Shown here: one piece after another, positions 24,113 through 33,373 of the stretch | How the letters are laid out: each line of letters begins with the position of its first letter | Position numbering within the stretch: position 1 is the first letter of the stretch | Source of the DNA: DAOMFM01 sp035429825 | GTDB lineage: Bacteria; Acidobacteriota; Blastocatellia; UBA7656; JADIYM01 | DNA length: 43,120 bases | Direction: 5' to 3' | Assembly (NCBI GenBank): GCA_044224215.1 | Contig: JBGAKX010000024.1 | Coordinates: 1-43,120, forward strand | Notes under the pieces: model-generated | Databases searched by the model: none | Seen by the model: only the letters and a program-made list of their open reading frames with translations | Told to the model about the DNA's origin: nothing | Position numbers and translations under genes: made by a program

Positions 24113-26637
24113 CGTTTGCGCTCAGAATGACGTATCGCGAACTCCGCGCGTCGTGGCGTCGGCTCGTGTTCTTTGTGCTGTGCCTGTCGCTCGGCGTCGG
24201 TTCGATCGTGCTCGTCCGTTCTGCCATTCAGAGCATCAACGCGTACACGACCCGCGAGGCACGCGCGATCAACGGCGCCGACATCGTGTTGCGGTCGGCC
24301 CGACCGTGGTCGGATCGCGCGATCGGCGACATCGAGCGGATCGCGGCCGAGCCCGGCGTGCAAGAGCGCACCGAGACGATCGAAATCCCGACGATGATGC
24401 GGCCGGTTGCAGGCGCCGACGTCGCAAAGATCGTCGAGCTCAAGGGCGTCGGTCCCGATTACCCGGTCTACGGTCAGTTGCTGCTGTCCGGCGGGTTGAC
24501 GTACGACCCGGCGCTCCTTGCGAATCAGGGCGCACTGCTGAGTCCGTCGATCGCGGCGCAGCTCGACGTCGCACCCGGAGATTCGGTCCGTATCGGAGAC
24601 AGGCCGTTCACGGTGCGCGGCCTGATCGACCGCGAGCCCGACGCGGGGATCGGCGCGTTCAGCCTGGGGTCGCGCGTCATCATCTCGATCGACGACCTGC
24701 GGGCCTCGGGGCTGCTCGGTTTCAGCGGACGAACGCGGTTCACGACGCTGCTGAAGGTCGACGAAGGATCCTACGAATCGACATTGGCGTCGCTCAAGAA
24801 CGCACTTCGCACGGATCTCGCGACGGTGCGAGGCTACCGCGAGTCGGAAGCCGCCGCGAATGCACAGCTCGCATCGTCGTCCGATTACCTGAGCCTCGTT
24901 GGTCTCGCCATACTCGTGCTCGGAGGCGTCGGCATCTGGAGCGTGACACGCGTCTACATCGCCGAACGCTGGCGCACGATTGCGATCCTGAAGTGTCTGG
25001 GGAGCTCGAACGCGAGCGCCGTGTTCGCGTACACGCTCCAGATGTTCGTGATCGGCGTCGTCGGCGGGCTCGCAGGCATCGTGCTCGCTTGGCTTGCGCT
25101 GCGCGGCGTCGCCGTTGCAATTGCCGGCGGCCCGCTCGCGACGATTCCGGTCGCACTGGCTCCGTCGGCCGTCGCTCAGGGAATGGCCGTCGGAATCCTC
25201 GTCGCGATGCTGTTCTCGCTCACGCCGCTGCTCGGCATTCGAAACATCAAGCCGAATCTCGTGCTGCGGAGCGCCGACCCGCGCGGCGTATCGCGTTGGG
25301 ACCCGGCGCGCATCGTCGCGCTCGTCGTCGTGACGGTCGGCACGGTCGCAGTGTCCGCGTGGCAGTCGGGATCGCTGCGGATCGGCATCACGTTTCTCGT
25401 CGGCCTCGTCGTCACGGGCGGCGTCTCGGCGCTCGCCGGCGACGCCCTGATCCGATTGGCGTCGCTCGCCCGCCGCGTGCCGTCGTTTCCACTGCGCCAC
25501 GCGCTGCACGGTCTTCGCCGGCCCGGCAACCAGACACGCGCCGTCCTTGTGTCGATCGGGCTCGGCGTCTTCTTTCTCGTCGGGAGCTTTGGTGTTCGCG
25601 CGACGTTGCTCCAGACGATCGACACGCGGCGGAGCGCCGACCTGCCCGACATGTACCTCGCGGACGTTCAGCAGGATCAGCGCGACGCCGTGATTGCAGT
25701 CGTGCGCAACGCAACGGGTACGAGCCCCGAGATGGTCTCGACGCTGCGCGCGCGAATCACCGCGCTCGACGGGAAGCCGATCGATCTCGACGCGGTCAAG
25801 GATCCCGGCGATCGTGGACGTCTCGGCCGCGAATACACGGTCACCTCGCGATACGAGCTCGACGAGCACGAGAAGGTCACCGCCGGCGAGTGGTGGGACG
25901 CGACGCCGACCACAGAGCCCGAGATCTCGATCGACGAGAGCCTGAGCCGCGACTTCGAGCTGCCGGTCGGCAAGACGATGACGTTCGATTTCCAGGGGCG
26001 GAAGATCACGGCGCGCATCTCGAGCGTGCGCAGCGTCGACTGGCAGAACGCGCGGCTGGGATTCATGATCGTGTTCCGTCCGGGCAGCCTCGACAACCTG
26101 AGCGAGGTCTTTATCGGCGCGTTGAAAGGACCCGACGACGCAGGGGATCGCGGACGGCTTGCGCGAGCGATCGCCGACGTCGCGCCGAACGTCTCGGTGA
26201 TCGACGCCCGCGACATCATCCAGGCGATCGACCGGATCCTGCGCGCGATCACGACGGCGCTGAACATCATTGGTGCAATCGTGCTGGTCGCCGGCCTGCT
26301 GATCCTCGCCGGTTCGGTCGCGATGTCGCGTTACGTGCGGGAACACGAAACGGCCGTGCTCAAGACGCTCGGCGCGGGGAGCCGCACCATCCTCGGACTC
26401 CTGCTGACCGAGCACGCCGTGATCGGCACTCTCGCCGGGCTTGTCGGAGCGATCCTCGGAACCGTCATGGCGTGGGTCATCAGCGACCAGCTGTTCAAGC
26501 TTCCATGGCACTTCGGATTTGCAATCCCGCTCGCCGGAATTGCCGGTTCGATGGTTCTCGCAACGGTCGCGGGGATGGCGTCGAGCGTGGACCTCCTCGT
26601 CCTGAAGCCGCTCGGAGTCCTCAGACGCGGCGACTAG
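24109..26637 (+). CDS. ABC transporter permease, YbbP/FtsX-like
   Basis: Large permease of 842 residues from GTG 24109. It has an N-terminal helix (RRLVFFVLCLSLGVGSIVLV), a periplasmic MacB-type domain, a first FtsX core of helices near residues 260-420 (GLAILVLGGVGIWSV; LALRGVAVAIAG), a second periplasmic domain, and a final FtsX core (ALNIIGAIVLVAGLLILAGS; HETAVLKTLGAG). The double-FtsX layout with ~800 residues is that of YbbP. With the YbbA-like ATPase it probably moves a lipophilic compound or lipoprotein at the envelope, alongside the TesA-like esterase; the substrate is unknown. Confidence 0.92.
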   Translation: MTFALRMTYRELRASWRRLVFFVLCLSLGVGSIVLVRSAIQSINAYTTREARAINGADIVLRSARPWSDRAIGDIERIAAEPGVQERTETIEIPTMMRPVAGADVAKIVELKGVGPDYPVYGQLLLSGGLTYDPALLANQGALLSPSIAAQLDVAPGDSVRIGDRPFTVRGLIDREPDAGIGAFSLGSRVIISIDDLRASGLLGFSGRTRFTTLLKVDEGSYESTLASLKNALRTDLATVRGYRESEAAANAQLASSSDYLSLVGLAILVLGGVGIWSVTRVYIAERWRTIAILKCLGSSNASAVFAYTLQMFVIGVVGGLAGIVLAWLALRGVAVAIAGGPLATIPVALAPSAVAQGMAVGILVAMLFSLTPLLGIRNIKPNLVLRSADPRGVSRWDPARIVALVVVTVGTVAVSAWQSGSLRIGITFLVGLVVTGGVSALAGDALIRLASLARRVPSFPLRHALHGLRRPGNQTRAVLVSIGLGVFFLVGSFGVRATLLQTIDTRRSADLPDMYLADVQQDQRDAVIAVVRNATGTSPEMVSTLRARITALDGKPIDLDAVKDPGDRGRLGREYTVTSRYELDEHEKVTAGEWWDATPTTEPEISIDESLSRDFELPVGKTMTFDFQGRKITARISSVRSVDWQNARLGFMIVFRPGSLDNLSEVFIGALKGPDDAGDRGRLARAIADVAPNVSVIDARDIIQAIDRILRAITTALNIIGAIVLVAGLLILAGSVAMSRYVREHETAVLKTLGAGSRTILGLLLTEHAVIGTLAGLVGAILGTVMAWVISDQLFKLPWHFGFAIPLAGIAGSMVLATVAGMASSVDLLVLKPLGVLRRGD

Positions 26638-26685
26638 CATGCGCCTCTCTCGTGCTACACTCGGCGCACAACGCCGCGCCGGAGC

Positions 26686-27930
26686 ATGCCATTGGACACG
26701 CCCCTGACTACGACAAAATCGCCATTCTGGTGGATTCGCTGGGTTCCGACAGCGCTCTTCGTGGCGGTCGTGACGTTCCTGTTGATCGTTCTCGGACGAC
26801 CGGTACTGCTGCCGCTGCTGGTGAGTTTTGCGCTGACGTTCATCCTCGAGCCGCTCGTCGCATGGTTCGAAAAGCGGCGGATCCGCCGCCGGCCTGCCGT
26901 GGTTCTGGCGATGCTCACGGTTTCACTGTCGGTCGTCGTGTTGATCGTGTTCGTTGCGCCAAGCGTCTGGAACCAGCTCAACGACTCGATCAGGAGACTG
27001 CCCGACGCGATCGGCGGCGCCGGTGTCGCGGCGCAGGGCTGGCTCGACTGGATCGAGGCGCACGCCGGCAATCCGGTGCTGCAGCAGGTACAGCGCGCGA
27101 TTGACGACCTCAAGAACGACCCGCACAGCATCACCCAGACCGTTGGAACGTGGCTGACGAGCGGTCTGTTCGGCCTGGTCAACTTTGGCTCGACGATCGT
27201 GGGGCTGGTCATCGTTCCTTTCTTTGTCTACTACCTGCTCGTCGACGCCGACCGGATACGCCAGACCATCGAGCGTCACATTCCCGAACGGTTCCGCGAT
27301 TCCGTGACGGGCCTGCTCGACGAGATCGGTCTCGTCGCCCGTGCGTACGTCAAGGGACGATTTCTGGTCGCGCTCAGCATGGCGGGAATGTACGCCGCCG
27401 GGCTCCTGATGCTCGGCGTTCCATTGTGGGCCGGCATCGGACTGCTGTCCGGCATCATCGGCATCGTCCCGTATCTCGGCGTGTTGAGCGGTATGACGCT
27501 TGCCATCGGCTTTGCGGTTGTGAGCGGCGCCGGTCCACTGAAGCTCCTCGGAGTCGTCGCGGTGTTCGCGGTCGCGCAGCTGATCGACGATTACATTCTG
27601 ACGCCCCGCCTGATCGGCGACCGGCTCGAACTCCACCCGATGGTCGTCTTCATCGGCTTGATCGTGTCCGGCCACCTGTTCGGTCTGATCGGGTTCGTGC
27701 TTGCCATTCCGGTGCTCGGGGTTCTGAAGGTCGTCTTCGAGTTCCTCGACGAGTTCTACCTGCGGTCGGACTTCTTCCGCGGCCAGGATCTGCAGCATCC
27801 CGAGCCCAAGGTCCTTCGTGTGCGCGAGGCCGTCAAGGCCGTCACGGGACGGTTGACGCCGCCGCCGGGCGTGCTCGTCGGACCGGAAGGCGAATCGGCC
27901 GAAGCGACCGACGGGCCGCAGACGTTCTAG
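26686..27930 (+). CDS. AI-2E transporter family membrane protein (PerM/YdiK-like)
   Basis: Protein of 414 residues with about eight helices. Early helices are ALFVAVVTFLLIVLGRPVLLPLL and AVVLAMLTVSLSVVVLIVF; between them is the characteristic ALTFILEPLVAWFEKR. The long amphipathic region (SVWNQLNDSIRRLPDAI) and the later IGIVPYLGVLSG and LIDDYILTPRLIGD blocks define the family; the latter (D-x-x-x-x-P-x-x-x-G) is its best-kept motif. The family has been linked to autoinducer-2 export, ion antiport and other transport, so the exact substrate is open. The C-terminal 60 residues are charged and cytoplasmic. It is 49 bases after the ybbP-like gene, possibly co-transcribed. Confidence 0.9.
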   Translation: MPLDTPLTTTKSPFWWIRWVPTALFVAVVTFLLIVLGRPVLLPLLVSFALTFILEPLVAWFEKRRIRRRPAVVLAMLTVSLSVVVLIVFVAPSVWNQLNDSIRRLPDAIGGAGVAAQGWLDWIEAHAGNPVLQQVQRAIDDLKNDPHSITQTVGTWLTSGLFGLVNFGSTIVGLVIVPFFVYYLLVDADRIRQTIERHIPERFRDSVTGLLDEIGLVARAYVKGRFLVALSMAGMYAAGLLMLGVPLWAGIGLLSGIIGIVPYLGVLSGMTLAIGFAVVSGAGPLKLLGVVAVFAVAQLIDDYILTPRLIGDRLELHPMVVFIGLIVSGHLFGLIGFVLAIPVLGVLKVVFEFLDEFYLRSDFFRGQDLQHPEPKVLRVREAVKAVTGRLTPPPGVLVGPEGESAEATDGPQTF

Positions 27931-27945
27931 AATGCCGGGCAGACG

Positions 27946-28457
27946 ATGAACTCGATTCGATGCAGAGCATGCGGCGCCGCGAACGACCTCACGGCGATCT
28001 CGTGCGCGCGATGCGGCGCGTCGCTCGTCGACGAGACGTCGGATCGATGGGGCGTGGCGCAGGAGCGCATTGCGGCGCGCGGCGCGCTCGTCGAAGAGCG
28101 GACCGAACGCCGCCGCTCGCGGCTGATCGTGATCGGTACCGTGCTCGCGGTCGCCGCGGTGCTCGTCGGCGGCTACTACACGCACGACACGCTTCAGCGG
28201 AACTACTACCTGATGGGAGAGCCGCTCTACGACAACCAGCCGGCGGCCTACTGGACGGTTCGCCTGCCGGACGACCATCACCTGCGCCGGCGCGGCGCAC
28301 AGGCGCTCGACTCGCTCGCCGACAAGGTGAACGCCGCGACGGCAAAGACCATCATCCCCGATCTGACCGAGGCCTTAAACGACGAGGACGAAGTCGTTCG
28401 ATGGTGTGCCGCCAGCGCCTCGGCAAGATCCGCAGAGGCACGGGCGAGGGCGGGTGA
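27946..28457 (+). CDS. zinc-ribbon, single-TM, HEAT-like protein with a probable one-base frameshift near its end
   Basis: From ATG 27946 the product has a double zinc ribbon (IRCRACGAANDLTAISCARCGASL), a charged cytoplasmic segment, one membrane helix (LIVIGTVLAVAAVLVGGYY), then DTLQRNYYLMGEPLYDN and a helical HEAT-like segment (ALNDEDEVVRWCAASA). The frame then drifts into Arg/Ala-rich sequence. If one C is restored in the CC run at 28418-28419 it reads ASALGKIRRGTGEGG and stops at 28455-28457, a natural HEAT-repeat ending. As given, the frame reads on to 28686 in implausible sequence. Zinc ribbon plus TM plus HEAT suggests a membrane-tethered scaffold; function unknown. Confidence 0.7.
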
Positions 28458-29066
28458 CGCCGAACGGCTGACGCTGCCGCGATCGGATCGAGGCGGGGCG
28501 TGGAACGCGAGATATTCGCGCGAGAAGCCCTGGTACGTTTCGAACCATCGCCCTGCTCGACGCCGGTCTTGCGCCACCTGGACACGCGCTCGATCTCGCG
28601 CGGGGCCGGTCGGCATGCGATCTATCTTGCCGGGCTCGGCTGGACCGTCGATGCCGTCGACGCGTCGCGCGTCGGTCTGGACGTGATGGCCGAGACGGCG
28701 GCGGAGCGGAACGTGGCGTCGCGGATCACGGCCATTGAGGCCGACCTCGAGTCGCCGGAGTGCGTGTTCGTCATCGCGCCGGAGGCCTATGACCTCGTGT
28801 GCGACTTCTACTATCTCGAACGCCGCCTGTTTCCCGCGATTCGTGAAGCCGTCCGGCCCGGCGGGTATCTGGTTGCCGCGATCCACGTCGCCGATCCGCT
28901 TGCCGGAGCCGGCGCGCCCCACGGGTTTCTGCTCGAACGCGGCGAGCTCCGCCGTCTCGTGGAATCGTGGGGATGGACGGTCGTGCACGCCACGGTTGGC
29001 GAGACGGGCGAGGACGGACACTCGCACGCGACCGACACGATCATCGCGCGCCGACCGCTCAGCTGA
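28454..29066 (+). CDS. class I SAM-dependent methyltransferase, N-terminal part broken by several frameshifts
   Basis: From 28599 on the frame is clean: GAGRHAIYLAGLGWTVDAVD (motif I end and motif II), YDLVCDFYYLERRLFP, AVRPGGYLVAAIH and the C-terminal PHGFLLERGELRRLV. This is a TehB-like small-molecule methyltransferase. Upstream, family-like pieces appear in different frames: WNARYSREKPWY (28501-28536), RFEPSP, then LLDAGLAPPGHALDLA (28553-28600). Each jump is explained by one missing base in TTT (28538-28540) or CCC (28551-28553), or by a lost GC pair near 28600, plus one more before 28501. The natural start would be GTG 28454, overlapping the previous stop as GTGA. Overlaps the convergent response-regulator gene by eight bases. 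Confidence 0.7.
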
Positions 29067-30453
29067 TCGATTCCGGCTCGTGCTCGATCTTCTTCATCCG
29101 GTACCGCAGCTGATCGCGCGTGATGCCGAGCAGTTCCGCGGCGCGCGTCTGGTTGCCGCCGCTGAGCTCCAATGCCTGCCGCACGAACGACATCTCGACC
29201 TCTTCGAGTGAAATGCCCTCGGGTGGAAGCTGGAATCCGGACCGGTCTGCAGCGGCTCCGCCGCCGTGAGACGCCGTCCTGACGAGACCCGCCGGCAGGT
29301 AGCGCGACGTGATCACGTCGCCGTCCTCGAGCAGCGTCGCCCGCTCAATGACGTTTCGCAACTCGCGCACGTTCCCGGGCCACGCGTACGCTCGGAAGAT
29401 CCGCTCGACCTCGGGCGACAACCCCTTGAATTTTCGACGCGAGCGCGAGGCGAACATGTCCACGTAGTGTTTTGCGAACAGGAGCACGTCGTCACCGCGC
29501 TCGCGGAGCGGAGGAATGTCGATCTGGATGACCGCGAGCCGGTAGTAGAGGTCGAGCCGGAAATGGCCCGACTCGCTCTCTGCGCGCAGGTCGCGATTTG
29601 ACGCGGCGAGGATCCGGACGTCGAGCGGAATGTCCTTCACGGCGCCGAGCCGCCGCACGTGGCCTTCCTCGAGAACGCGCAACAGCTTGGCCTGCAGCGA
29701 CAACTCGATCTCGCCGATCTCGTCCAGAAAGATCGTACCGCCCTCGGCCTGCTCAAAGAGGCCCTGCTTTCTGGCCTTCGCATCGGTGAACGCACCCTTC
29801 TCGTAGCCGAACAACTCGGATTCGATCAGCGTCGGAGGAAGCGCCGCGCAGTTGATCGCGACGAACGGGCCCGACGAGCGCCGTGACGCATAGTGGATCG
29901 CCTTGGCAATCAGGTCCTTGCCGGTTCCCGAATCGCCGATGAGCAGCACCGACGAGGCTTCGCTCTCGGCAACCCTTCGCGCAAGGTGCAGGATCTCCTG
30001 GAACGTCGGCGACGCCCCGATGATCTGGTCGAACGAGAAGCGCCGGGCGCGCTCGGACCGTTCGCGAACGAGCTCGGTGCGGAGCCGGAGCGTCTCGATC
30101 CCGTTGCGGATCGTCACCCGCAACTCATCCAGATTCAAAGGTTTGGAGATAAAGTCGTACGCGCCGCCGCGCACCGCCGCGAGCGTGTCCTCGAGCAGGA
30201 CGTTCCCGGTCATCAGGATGACGATCGTGTGAAACCCGCGAGCGCGTATCAATCGCATGACGTCGAGCCCGGACCCGTCCGGCAGGTTGATGTCGAGCAT
30301 GACGACGTCCGGGACGTCAGCCTCCAGCGCCGCAAGGGCAGCGGAGACCGAATCGGCCTCCGTCACGACATAGTCCCAGCCGCGAAGCGCTTCGGACAGC
30401 GTCCAGCGGATCATCTTCTCGTCGTCGACTATCAGGACTCGCTCTTTTGCCAC
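29059..30453 (-). CDS. sigma-54-dependent response regulator (NtrC family)
   Basis: Protein of 464 residues in three domains. The receiver domain (1-120) has the acidic pair VDDE, phospho-Asp in VVMLDINLP, the Thr in ILMTGN and the Lys in DFISKPLN. The AAA+ domain (about 145-380) has Walker A GDSGTGKD, the sigma-54 contact loop GAFTDA, Walker B GGTIFLDEIGE and the Arg-finger region NVRELRNVIERA. A Fis-type helix-turn-helix at the end reads GNQTRAAELLGITRDQLRYRM. GAFTDA in place of GAFTGA is a common natural variant. GTG 30453 has GGGGAG close upstream. No histidine kinase is adjacent, so it is an orphan or pairs with a distant sensor. Confidence 0.95.
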   Translation of the reverse strand: MAKERVLIVDDEKMIRWTLSEALRGWDYVVTEADSVSAALAALEADVPDVVMLDINLPDGSGLDVMRLIRARGFHTIVILMTGNVLLEDTLAAVRGGAYDFISKPLNLDELRVTIRNGIETLRLRTELVRERSERARRFSFDQIIGASPTFQEILHLARRVAESEASSVLLIGDSGTGKDLIAKAIHYASRRSSGPFVAINCAALPPTLIESELFGYEKGAFTDAKARKQGLFEQAEGGTIFLDEIGEIELSLQAKLLRVLEEGHVRRLGAVKDIPLDVRILAASNRDLRAESESGHFRLDLYYRLAVIQIDIPPLRERGDDVLLFAKHYVDMFASRSRRKFKGLSPEVERIFRAYAWPGNVRELRNVIERATLLEDGDVITSRYLPAGLVRTASHGGGAAADRSGFQLPPEGISLEEVEMSFVRQALELSGGNQTRAAELLGITRDQLRYRMKKIEHEPESIS

Positions 30454-30499
30454 GTGTCTCCCCGAAAACTCTTTGGTTCGTCTGTTCGTCGATTCCGCG

Positions 30500-32416
30500 T
30501 CAGGATGCCGGTGTGAGCGGCCGCATGATCGTCTCGAGCACGTCCGGCTTTGACGTGTCGCGTTCGAGGTGCGGGTAGCGGTTGCCGTCCTTGCAGTCGA
30601 GCGACGTCGTGAAGAAGAAGTCCCGATTCTCGACGATCAGCGGGATCGGCTTTGACGTCTGTCGCGCGCCGGCGAGGGCCGCGCGGATGACGTCCTTTGT
30701 GAACCGCCGTCCGTTGACGGCGACGATGGTCATGCCCGGCGCTATGCCGGCTGCGGCGGCGGGCGACCCCATGCGGATGTCCTGGACGATGCCGTTGGTA
30801 CCGACGACAATGCCGGCGGAGCTGATCAGGTCGAGCGCCTCGTCACGCGTTTCGCCCGCCTTCATCGAGACGTTTGGTTCGTCGGAATACACGAGCCGCC
30901 ATCCGGCATTCGTGAATCCATTGAGATTGGCGTGCGGGTCGAGCGAATCGAGGCGCGACCGCAAAAACTGGTGCCAGTCGTTCGGGCAGACCTGATTCAG
31001 CGCTGTGACGACGTCGTCGAAGGTGTACGGCTTGACCATCGGAGGACCGCTCGGCGCGCCGTGAAATGCGCGGCAGAAGTCCTCGATCGATCTGGCGCCG
31101 TTCGTCTTCTGGCGGATCGTGACGTCCACATCGAGCCACAACAACACACCTTCGCTGTAGAAGTCGACGCCGCGGCGGTAGTTGGACCACTCGCCGGGCG
31201 CGTTGTACAGGTCCGCGGCCATCGTTGCCGTGTCCTGGTTCGGGCGCCATGTGCGCCCCGAGCGCTCGTCGAGCCAGCTTGCGAGCCGCGCGTTGTCGTC
31301 GAGCCATTGCTCGCGTGTCTGAAGCCCGCTGCGGATGGTCAGGATGTCGCCGAGATACTCCGTCAGACCCTCATAGATCCACAGCATGTCGTCGTGCATC
31401 GGCGCCTGGTAGTCGGGGGTCGCAAGACCCGCCGGCCGGCGGTACTTCGCGTTCCACGAATGGACGAACTCGTGCGGAAGCAGGCCCGAGAAGCCGAGCC
31501 ACTGATCGTCGTCGATCAGCGAGCGCTCGGCGGTTCGGTCGTCACTCGATTCGTGGTGCTCGAGGCCGAAATGGGCGACGTTGTCGCTCAGCGTGACGAG
31601 AAAATGGTAGGCGTTGTAATGATGCGCGCCGAACAGGGCATTGGCCTCCGCGACGAGCCGTTTGTAGCTCTGCTCGATCGAGGGCTTCGTGACGAGGGCT
31701 TCGTCGCTGTCGGCAACCATGTCGAGAAAGTGCGGCGGGAGAGCGCTCCCCGTCGACAGCGCGATCTCGCGAAAGTGACTTCCCGTGATGACGGGCGAGT
31801 CGACGAGCGTGGTCAGCGACACCGGGGCGAACGACGTCACACCGGACGCCGTGCCGGACACTACGAGGGCGGTGCCGAATTTCCAGCCGTCGGGAACGCG
31901 CAGGCTCGGCGTGCAGGTGATGTTGTCGGTCGCCGTGCCGGCAGGGTAGAGAACCACCGCGTTCCAGCTGAGGACCGCAAGATTCGCGGACGCCGATGCG
32001 CCCGACGTGAATCCGTTGGTGAGACCCGGCGACAGGAAATCGAACGCGACGTTCAGGCTCGACGCGCCCGCGGGGACAACGCAGTGAAACGTGAAGTTGT
32101 CGCCCAGATCGCGCGTCCACGGGATCGTTGCGCCGCCAGCGGACATCGTGAGACCCGCCATCTGGAGGATCGGGCCGGTCGGTCCGTGTTCGCCCGGGAT
32201 CCACTTTGGGTAGTAGAGCGTCAGCGGACCCGGCGTCACAGGTATCGAAAGCCGCGTATGGAAGACGTTGCGGGGCGCGTCCGTCAGATCGACGGCAACG
32301 GCGATCGAAACGGGTGAGGCGGCGCTGCCGGCAACGCTCGGCGTCCGGGCCGACACGGTCGACGCGGTTGCGATCGTTAAAACTGCAAGCACGGCGAGAA
32401 CTCTGATCGGATTCAT
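30500..32416 (-). CDS. M61-family glycyl aminopeptidase with PDZ domain, secreted
   Basis: 638-residue protein. The start is set at ATG 32416 because AGGAG lies five bases upstream and a clean signal peptide follows (IRVLAVLAVLTIATASTVSA). An N-terminal beta domain (about 40-210) precedes the metallopeptidase core. The zinc motif is LPHEFVHSWNAKYRRP (His at about residue 315), with the third ligand Glu in LWIYEGLTEYLG. A PDZ domain near the C-terminus contains GIVQDIRMGSPAAAAGIAPGM and VAVNGRRF. The layout is that of the M61 glycyl-aminopeptidase family, which trims Gly/Ala from peptides in the periplasm or outside. Confidence 0.93.
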   Translation of the reverse strand: MNPIRVLAVLAVLTIATASTVSARTPSVAGSAASPVSIAVAVDLTDAPRNVFHTRLSIPVTPGPLTLYYPKWIPGEHGPTGPILQMAGLTMSAGGATIPWTRDLGDNFTFHCVVPAGASSLNVAFDFLSPGLTNGFTSGASASANLAVLSWNAVVLYPAGTATDNITCTPSLRVPDGWKFGTALVVSGTASGVTSFAPVSLTTLVDSPVITGSHFREIALSTGSALPPHFLDMVADSDEALVTKPSIEQSYKRLVAEANALFGAHHYNAYHFLVTLSDNVAHFGLEHHESSDDRTAERSLIDDDQWLGFSGLLPHEFVHSWNAKYRRPAGLATPDYQAPMHDDMLWIYEGLTEYLGDILTIRSGLQTREQWLDDNARLASWLDERSGRTWRPNQDTATMAADLYNAPGEWSNYRRGVDFYSEGVLLWLDVDVTIRQKTNGARSIEDFCRAFHGAPSGPPMVKPYTFDDVVTALNQVCPNDWHQFLRSRLDSLDPHANLNGFTNAGWRLVYSDEPNVSMKAGETRDEALDLISSAGIVVGTNGIVQDIRMGSPAAAAGIAPGMTIVAVNGRRFTKDVIRAALAGARQTSKPIPLIVENRDFFFTTSLDCKDGNRYPHLERDTSKPDVLETIMRPLTPAS

Positions 32417-32459
32417 CGAATCTCCTGGCTGCCTTCGATTGACCGGCAGGATCGCCCCG

Positions 32460-33299
32460 CTATGCAATCCCCGTCAGCTTTTCACTGATCTCCCACAACC
32501 GGCGCGCGGCGGCTGGGTCGTTCGACGCCGCCGTGGAACTCACCGCACGACACTTGTCGAAGTACTTCCCCGAAACGCCCTCGACCTCTGGAGACGACGC
32601 AAGATAGATGGTCGTTTCGGCGCCCTTTGCAGACGAAATCAGGAACGGGCGTATGACGGTGACGGCGAACTTCATCAGTCCACTGCCCGACTTTCCGAAA
32701 CCGGTCGCTACGACGCCGGGGTGCAATGAGTTTGCGGTGACGCCCGATCCCTCCAGCCGCCGGGCCAGTTCATACGTGAACATGACGTTGGCAAGCTTGG
32801 ACTGGCAGTACGCGGCCCACGAGCCATAGTTCTTCTCGCCGCCGAGATCGTCAAAGTTGATCGTTCCGCTGCGATGCGCGTCGGACGCGACATTGACGAT
32901 GCGCGCCGGCGCGCTGGCCTTCAGCTTGTCGAGCAGAAGATGCGTCAGCAGAAAGTACCCGAGGTGGTTGACCGCGAACGTCGTCTCGATGCCGTCCACC
33001 GTGAGCTTCCGTTCCCCGATGATCGCGCCGGCGTTGTTTACCAGCACGTCGATGCGCGGAAGCTTCGCGTTGATCTCTTCGGCAAGCGTGCGAATCGCCG
33101 CCTGCGAGCTCAGGTCGGCCGCAAGGAACGACACGGACGTGTTTCCGCTGCGCGAAACGATGTCCGCTACCGCGGCCGCGCCCTTCTGGGCATCCCGCGT
33201 CACGATCACCACCGTTGCACCTTTTGCGGCAAGCGCGACGGCGGTCTCCTTTCCAATTCCGGAGTTCGCCCCCGTGACGACACAGACCTTGTTCTTCAT
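32460..33299 (-). CDS. short-chain dehydrogenase/reductase
   Basis: 279-residue Rossmann-fold oxidoreductase. The cofactor loop is TGANSGIGK (about residues 9-17); basic TRDAQKG after strand 2 suggests NADP(H). The NNAG motif is in LVNNAGAI, the catalytic Ser is in IVNVASDAHR, and the Tyr/Lys pair is in WAAYCQSKLANV. The HPGVVATGF and LGGEKNYG segments are those of the retinol-dehydrogenase/WWOX-like subgroup. ATG 33299 is used; an ATG five codons earlier is in frame and ribosome sites are weak. Substrate unknown. It lies 43 bases upstream of the M61 gene on the same strand. Confidence 0.9.
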   Translation of the reverse strand: MKNKVCVVTGANSGIGKETAVALAAKGATVVIVTRDAQKGAAAVADIVSRSGNTSVSFLAADLSSQAAIRTLAEEINAKLPRIDVLVNNAGAIIGERKLTVDGIETTFAVNHLGYFLLTHLLLDKLKASAPARIVNVASDAHRSGTINFDDLGGEKNYGSWAAYCQSKLANVMFTYELARRLEGSGVTANSLHPGVVATGFGKSGSGLMKFAVTVIRPFLISSAKGAETTIYLASSPEVEGVSGKYFDKCRAVSSTAASNDPAAARRLWEISEKLTGIA

Positions 33300-33373
33300 G
33301 AGTCCGCAGAGCATGACATGAAATCGCGGAACATGAGAATAGAGTGGCTGTTTTCGTGGCAGAATGCTCTCCC

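Noticed and set aside
23794..26640. Very long open frame on the minus strand opposite ybbA-ybbP-like genes
   Set aside because: It is the mirror of two strongly supported ABC genes; the product is Arg/Asp/His-rich without domains, as expected for an antisense frame in GC-rich coding DNA.
24153..27104. 983-codon open frame on the plus strand over the ybbP-like gene
   Set aside because: An out-of-frame shadow of the permease with Arg-rich, low-complexity product.
29700..29900. GAFTDA in place of GAFTGA in the sigma-54 activator as a possible loss of function
   Set aside because: GAFTDA is a common natural form in this family and all other motifs are present.
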